Shown here: positions 6,139-7,959 of the stretch, in pieces
Numbering within the stretch: the stretch's first letter is position 1
Layout of the letters: each line of letters opens with the position of its first letter
NCBI GenBank assembly: GCA_900757265.1
Contig: CAAENW010000114.1
Span: 1 to 7,959, forward strand
Origin: an uncultured Collinsella sp.
GTDB taxonomy: Bacteria > Actinomycetota > Coriobacteriia > Coriobacteriales > Coriobacteriaceae
DNA length: 7,959 nt
Reading direction: 5' to 3'
Notes under the pieces: model-generated
What the model saw: the letters and a program-made list of their open reading frames with translations, nothing else
The model's database searches: none
Told to the model about the DNA's origin: nothing
Position numbers and translations under genes: made by a program

Positions 6139-6422
6139 CGTTATGGGGCGCATGATGGTTAATTTCCGATCTCAACCGAACACATTGGGCAAATAGGTCG
6201 TACCCGCAGTTAGCCGAACGTCCCCGCAGTCCCTCCCGGGGCCCGGGGGCACCGTTTCGATACTCTTGGTTTACTTTGCCTGATGCAAATAAGTGCTCAA
6301 CAAGATAGAACCTATCCCTCGCCACGGATATGCCCTCGAGTAAATCTGTTAAGCCAAGCCTATCAAATTCTATTGACAATTGGCTGCATTGGTCCATTTT
6401 GTCGTCCAGCCACTTCCGCTGG
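6139..6422. other. Intergenic stretch after the c-di-GMP pair
   Basis: I see no convincing gene in this 284-bp stretch. CCCGCAGT occurs twice, at 6203-6210 and 6223-6230, exactly 20 nt apart. A short GC hairpin (CCCGG-GGC-CCGGG, extendable to 7 bp) lies at 6233-6249 and could weakly terminate the upstream gene, although it has no U-run. The stretch becomes more AT-rich to the right. Confidence 0.5.
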
Positions 6423-6743
6423 CTACCGCCTCATAAACACAAACCTAACGAGCCGCACGAACGACAAAGAGGCCAAGCTGAACAGAAGTAGAACCAAAAC
6501 TTCAAAAACGCTGGTATTCCAATCGCGTACCCAGTCCTCTACCGCCCACAAGAAAAACAGCAGCCCCATCCATAACGTCACAGAAGAAATCAGCTTTGCG
6601 TAAGGGCGTATATCAATCTCGCTCTCCCTTTTTGTGACATCATATCCAGCAATTGAGCAGAGCCATCTTCCTCTTCGGTATTGGATTGAAAGGACAATCA
6701 AGGCAATCGAAGTCATCAAGCAAACAGCATCCTCTGTTTCCAT
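6423..6743 (-). CDS. Small membrane protein, DUF3784-like
   Basis: This 106-residue protein has the form of the DUF3784 family, small membrane proteins of unknown function common in Gram-positive gut bacteria. It has a first hydrophobic segment (about residues 5-20, CLMTSIALIVLSI), then the family-like stretch GRWLCSIAGYD followed by a charged KRESEIDIRPYAKL loop. Two more hydrophobic segments follow (SSVTLWMGLLFFLWAV and VFEVLVLLLFSLASLSFV), and the protein ends FMRR. The IAGY..KE...D...AKL pattern followed by a hydrophobic segment is what suggests the family. I recognise it by eye, so the name is moderate while the membrane nature is strong. ATG 6743 is preferred because AAAGGA lies 6 nt before it; the ATG at 6764 has no usable site. 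Base composition is visibly more AT-rich than the flanking genes, which suggests recent acquisition. Its upstream side abuts an IS30 fragment. Confidence 0.68.
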   Translation of the reverse strand: METEDAVCLMTSIALIVLSIQYRRGRWLCSIAGYDVTKRESEIDIRPYAKLISSVTLWMGLLFFLWAVEDWVRDWNTSVFEVLVLLLFSLASLSFVRLVRFVFMRR

Positions 6744-6841
6744 AGAGTTTCCTTTGCTTTCCATCCTAGTTACGCATTCACAATCGAATCAAACCAAGTA
6801 TGAATTACTCGATAGCAACCGCCTTAGTATAAACCATAGCC

Positions 6842-7005
6842 GCCGCAGCAGCCCGCCTTCCAAGGCCTCAAAGCTCGCCATCGAGGGCGACCCGCCCAGA
6901 CCCCTTACAATCTGCTCGCACGAGGCCCCGCACTCCAACATCCTCTGGACCGTATCCCGCTCGTACCTGGTGAGCGTGCCTGCCGTGGGCCCTCGGGGCC
7001 GGCAT
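6842..7005 (-). pseudogene. Remnant of an IS30-family transposase (N-terminal HTH region)
   Basis: Read on the minus strand, codons from 6983 downward give LTRYERDTVQRML, then ECGASCEQIVRGLGGSPS. This is the pattern of the N-terminal helix-turn-helix of IS30-family transposases (LT..ER..I..ML..G.S...IAR.LGRSPSTVSRE). The match decays after GSPS, and the rest of a transposase of about 300-400 residues, with its DDE domain, is missing. An ATG at 7005 begins MPAPRA in a different frame from the HTH, so the fragment is probably frameshifted near its start as well as truncated. GC content falls sharply at about 6840, marking a likely breakpoint. I recognise the family from the sequence pattern only. 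Confidence 0.6.
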
Positions 7006-7031
7006 CGTGCCCCACGCCATCTGCCCGCTCG

Positions 7032-7040
7032 TGCGATAAT
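7032..7040 (+). promoter_or_regulatory. Extended -10 promoter of the flavoprotein gene
   Basis: TGCGATAAT fits an extended -10 element (TG-n-TATAAT, with five of six hexamer positions matching). It lies 37 nt before the ATG of the flavoprotein gene. No good -35 is seen, as is usual for extended -10 promoters. Transcription would start at about 7046-7048. It sits just beyond the 5' end of the IS30 remnant. Confidence 0.45.
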
Positions 7041-7068
7041 CCTCTGCAGAAGTCACCGACAGCAGAGG
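7041..7068. promoter_or_regulatory. 7-bp dyad over the start region and ribosome binding site of the flavoprotein gene
   Basis: CCTCTGC (7041-7047) and GCAGAGG (7062-7068) are perfect inverted repeats with 14 nt between them. The left arm lies immediately after the -10 element, at the predicted transcription start. The right arm overlaps the Shine-Dalgarno sequence AGAGGGAG (7064-7071). If transcription starts at about 7047, the left arm is not fully transcribed, which favours a DNA operator. With an upstream start it could hide the ribosome binding site as an RNA hairpin. Confidence 0.4.
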
Positions 7069-7077
7069 GAGTTTGTG

Positions 7078-7722
7078 ATGAAGGTTCTTTTGGTCAATGG
7101 CAGCCCCAAGGCAAACGGCAACACGGCCCGCGCACTCGCCGAGGTCGCCGAGCAGCTCAACGTCGAGGGCATCGATACCGAGATGTTTCAGCTGGGCGCC
7201 AAGCCTATTCGCGATTGCATCGGTTGCGGCCAGTGTGGCAAGCTTGGCGGTCGCTGCACCTTTGACGACGACGTGGTCAACGAGCTGATCGCTGCCGCCG
7301 AACAGGCCGACGGCTTTGTCTTTGGCTCGCCTGTCTACTACGCGCACCCCAGCGGCCGCATTCTCTCGGCACTCGATCGCGCATTCTATGCCGGTAGCAA
7401 AGCTTTTGCACACAAGCCGGGCGCTGCCGTCGCCGTCGCCCGTCGCGGCGGTACGTCGACGACCTTCGACGTGCTCAATAAGTACTTCACCATCAACCAG
7501 ATGCCTGTGGTAGCGTCCACGTACTGGAACAACGTGTTTGGCTGCGTGCCCGGCGACGCCGACGGAGATGCCGAGGGTCTGGCCACCATGCGCAACATCG
7601 GCAAGAACATGGCCTGGCTCCTGCATTGTATCGAGGCAGGACAGGCCGCTGGCATCGAAGCTCCCGAGGCCGATCGCGCTAGGACCAACTTCATCAGGCA
7701 GAACGGCGGAACCAAACAATGA
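7078..7722 (+). CDS. Flavodoxin-fold NAD(P)H-dependent oxidoreductase, iron-sulfur-flavoprotein type
   Basis: This 214-residue cytosolic flavoprotein belongs to the NADPH-dependent FMN reductase/flavodoxin-fold group. The N-terminus has a beta strand MKVLLVNG and the FMN-phosphate loop GSPKANGNT (residues 8-16). A cysteine cluster follows, C47-x2-C50-x2-C53-x6-C60, the compact spacing known from archaeal and clostridial iron-sulfur flavoproteins that carry a 4Fe-4S cluster. GSPVYYAHPSG (83-93) is the second flavin-contact loop. FMN binding is strongly suggested; Fe-S binding is an inference from spacing. Electron donor and acceptor are not evident. ATG 7078 is supported by AGAGGGAG 6 nt upstream. 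The same frame stays open upstream to 6634, but that part crosses the IS30 remnant and is not coding. The stop codon overlaps the start of the next gene (ATGA), so the two are probably translationally coupled in one operon. Confidence 0.9.
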   Translation: MKVLLVNGSPKANGNTARALAEVAEQLNVEGIDTEMFQLGAKPIRDCIGCGQCGKLGGRCTFDDDVVNELIAAAEQADGFVFGSPVYYAHPSGRILSALDRAFYAGSKAFAHKPGAAVAVARRGGTSTTFDVLNKYFTINQMPVVASTYWNNVFGCVPGDADGDAEGLATMRNIGKNMAWLLHCIEAGQAAGIEAPEADRARTNFIRQNGGTKQ

Positions 7723-7959
7723 ATATTCAAATCTTTGGCACCAAAAAGTCCTTCGACACCAAGAAGGCCCAGCGCTATTTTAAGGAGCGCCGCATTAAGG
7801 TGCAATTTATCGACCTGAAGGAAAAGGAGATGAGCAAAGGCGAGCTCACGAGCGTGATGCAGGCGGTCGGCGGCATCGACAAGCTGCTCAACCCCAAGGC
7901 CAAGGACGAGGAGACGCTCGCGCTCATCCAGCACCTCACCCCTAGCCAGCGCTTCGACA
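7719..7959 (+). CDS. ArsC/Spx-family thioredoxin-fold protein, N-terminal part (3' truncated by window edge)
   Basis: The first 80 residues of a small protein of the ArsC/Spx/YffB family, normally about 110-130 residues, are present. The start MNIQIFGTKK, the helix DTKKAQRYFKERRIK, the strand VQFIDLKEK and the following SKGEL and LLNPKAKDEETLALIQHL segments fit the family. In thiol-dependent arsenate reductases and in Spx, a cysteine sits four residues after the first glycine (GIKNC in YffB-like proteins). Here that position is Ser11 (GTKKS), and no other cysteine occurs in the visible part. Cysteine-based arsenate reduction is therefore unlikely, and the protein may be a structural or regulatory relative or act on another redox partner. 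Its ATG overlaps the stop of the flavoprotein gene by 4 nt, indicating coupling. The C-terminal half is beyond the window. Confidence 0.85.
   Translation, partial: MNIQIFGTKKSFDTKKAQRYFKERRIKVQFIDLKEKEMSKGELTSVMQAVGGIDKLLNPKAKDEETLALIQHLTPSQRFD

Noticed and set aside
6373..6378. Perfect TTGACA -35 hexamer on the plus strand
   Set aside because: No -10 follows at 16-18 nt and no plus-strand gene starts downstream until 7078.
6086..6397. 103-codon minus-strand frame overlapping the end of the shorter c-di-GMP gene
   Set aside because: It has no recognisable domain and only a poor ribosome binding site. It runs through GC hairpins and into a solid gene on the other strand. A decayed gene is possible but not supportable.
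6283..6603. 106-codon plus-strand frame opposite the DUF3784-like gene
   Set aside because: It is rich in Ser, Thr, Asn and Lys with no pattern or ribosome binding site, while the minus strand gives a convincing membrane protein over most of the same bases.
6634..7077. 148-codon N-terminal extension of the flavoprotein
   Set aside because: The frame is merely open. It crosses the IS30 remnant and the promoter, and the ATG at 7078 has a good ribosome binding site directly before the FMN-binding strand.
6868..7719. 283-codon minus-strand open frame across the flavoprotein gene
   Set aside because: It is a shadow of the flavoprotein coding sequence caused by GC-rich codon use. The plus-strand protein has unmistakable FMN motifs.

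Overview
The window looks like chromosomal DNA of a high-GC Gram-positive gut actinobacterium, most likely Collinsella or a close relative in the Coriobacteriia. This rests on protein style, strong purine-rich ribosome binding sites, GC-rich codon use and an IS30-type transposase remnant; it is an inference, because no marker gene is present. No rRNA, tRNA or CRISPR array was seen.

Layout. (a) 1-358: the 3' end of a thiamine-phosphate synthase gene (+). (b) 359-519: a short convergent intergenic stretch with a 20-bp palindrome and two related long hairpins. (c) 520-1389: a patatin-like phospholipase (-). (d) 1390-1711: an AT-richer divergent regulatory region. (e) 1712-4429: a 905-residue cyclic-di-GMP protein, GGDEF - PAS - degenerate GGDEF - degenerate GGDEF - EAL. 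(f) 4430-4608: an intergenic stretch with three inverted repeats, the last overlapping the probable promoter of the next gene. (g) 4609-6138: a 509-residue paralogue that stops after GGDEF - PAS - degenerate GGDEF. (h) 6139-7077: an AT-richer, accessory-looking island with a small DUF3784-like membrane protein (-) and an IS30-family transposase fragment (-). (i) 7078-7722: a flavodoxin-fold protein with an iron-sulfur-flavoprotein-type cysteine cluster (+), overlapping by 4 nt the start of an ArsC/Spx-family gene (+) that runs off the right edge.

How the genes work together. The centre is a tandem pair of paralogous c-di-GMP turnover proteins. Both keep an intact RxGGDEF signature in the first domain and a PAS sensor in the middle. 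Both lack the usual RxxD product-inhibition site. Only the upstream protein carries an EAL phosphodiesterase, with every catalytic motif residue present. The pair therefore looks like one protein that can make and degrade c-di-GMP beside one that can only make it, with PAS and degenerate GGDEF domains as probable input modules. The flavoprotein and ArsC-like genes form a translationally coupled redox pair. thiE and the patatin gene look like ordinary neighbours with no visible functional link to the signalling pair.
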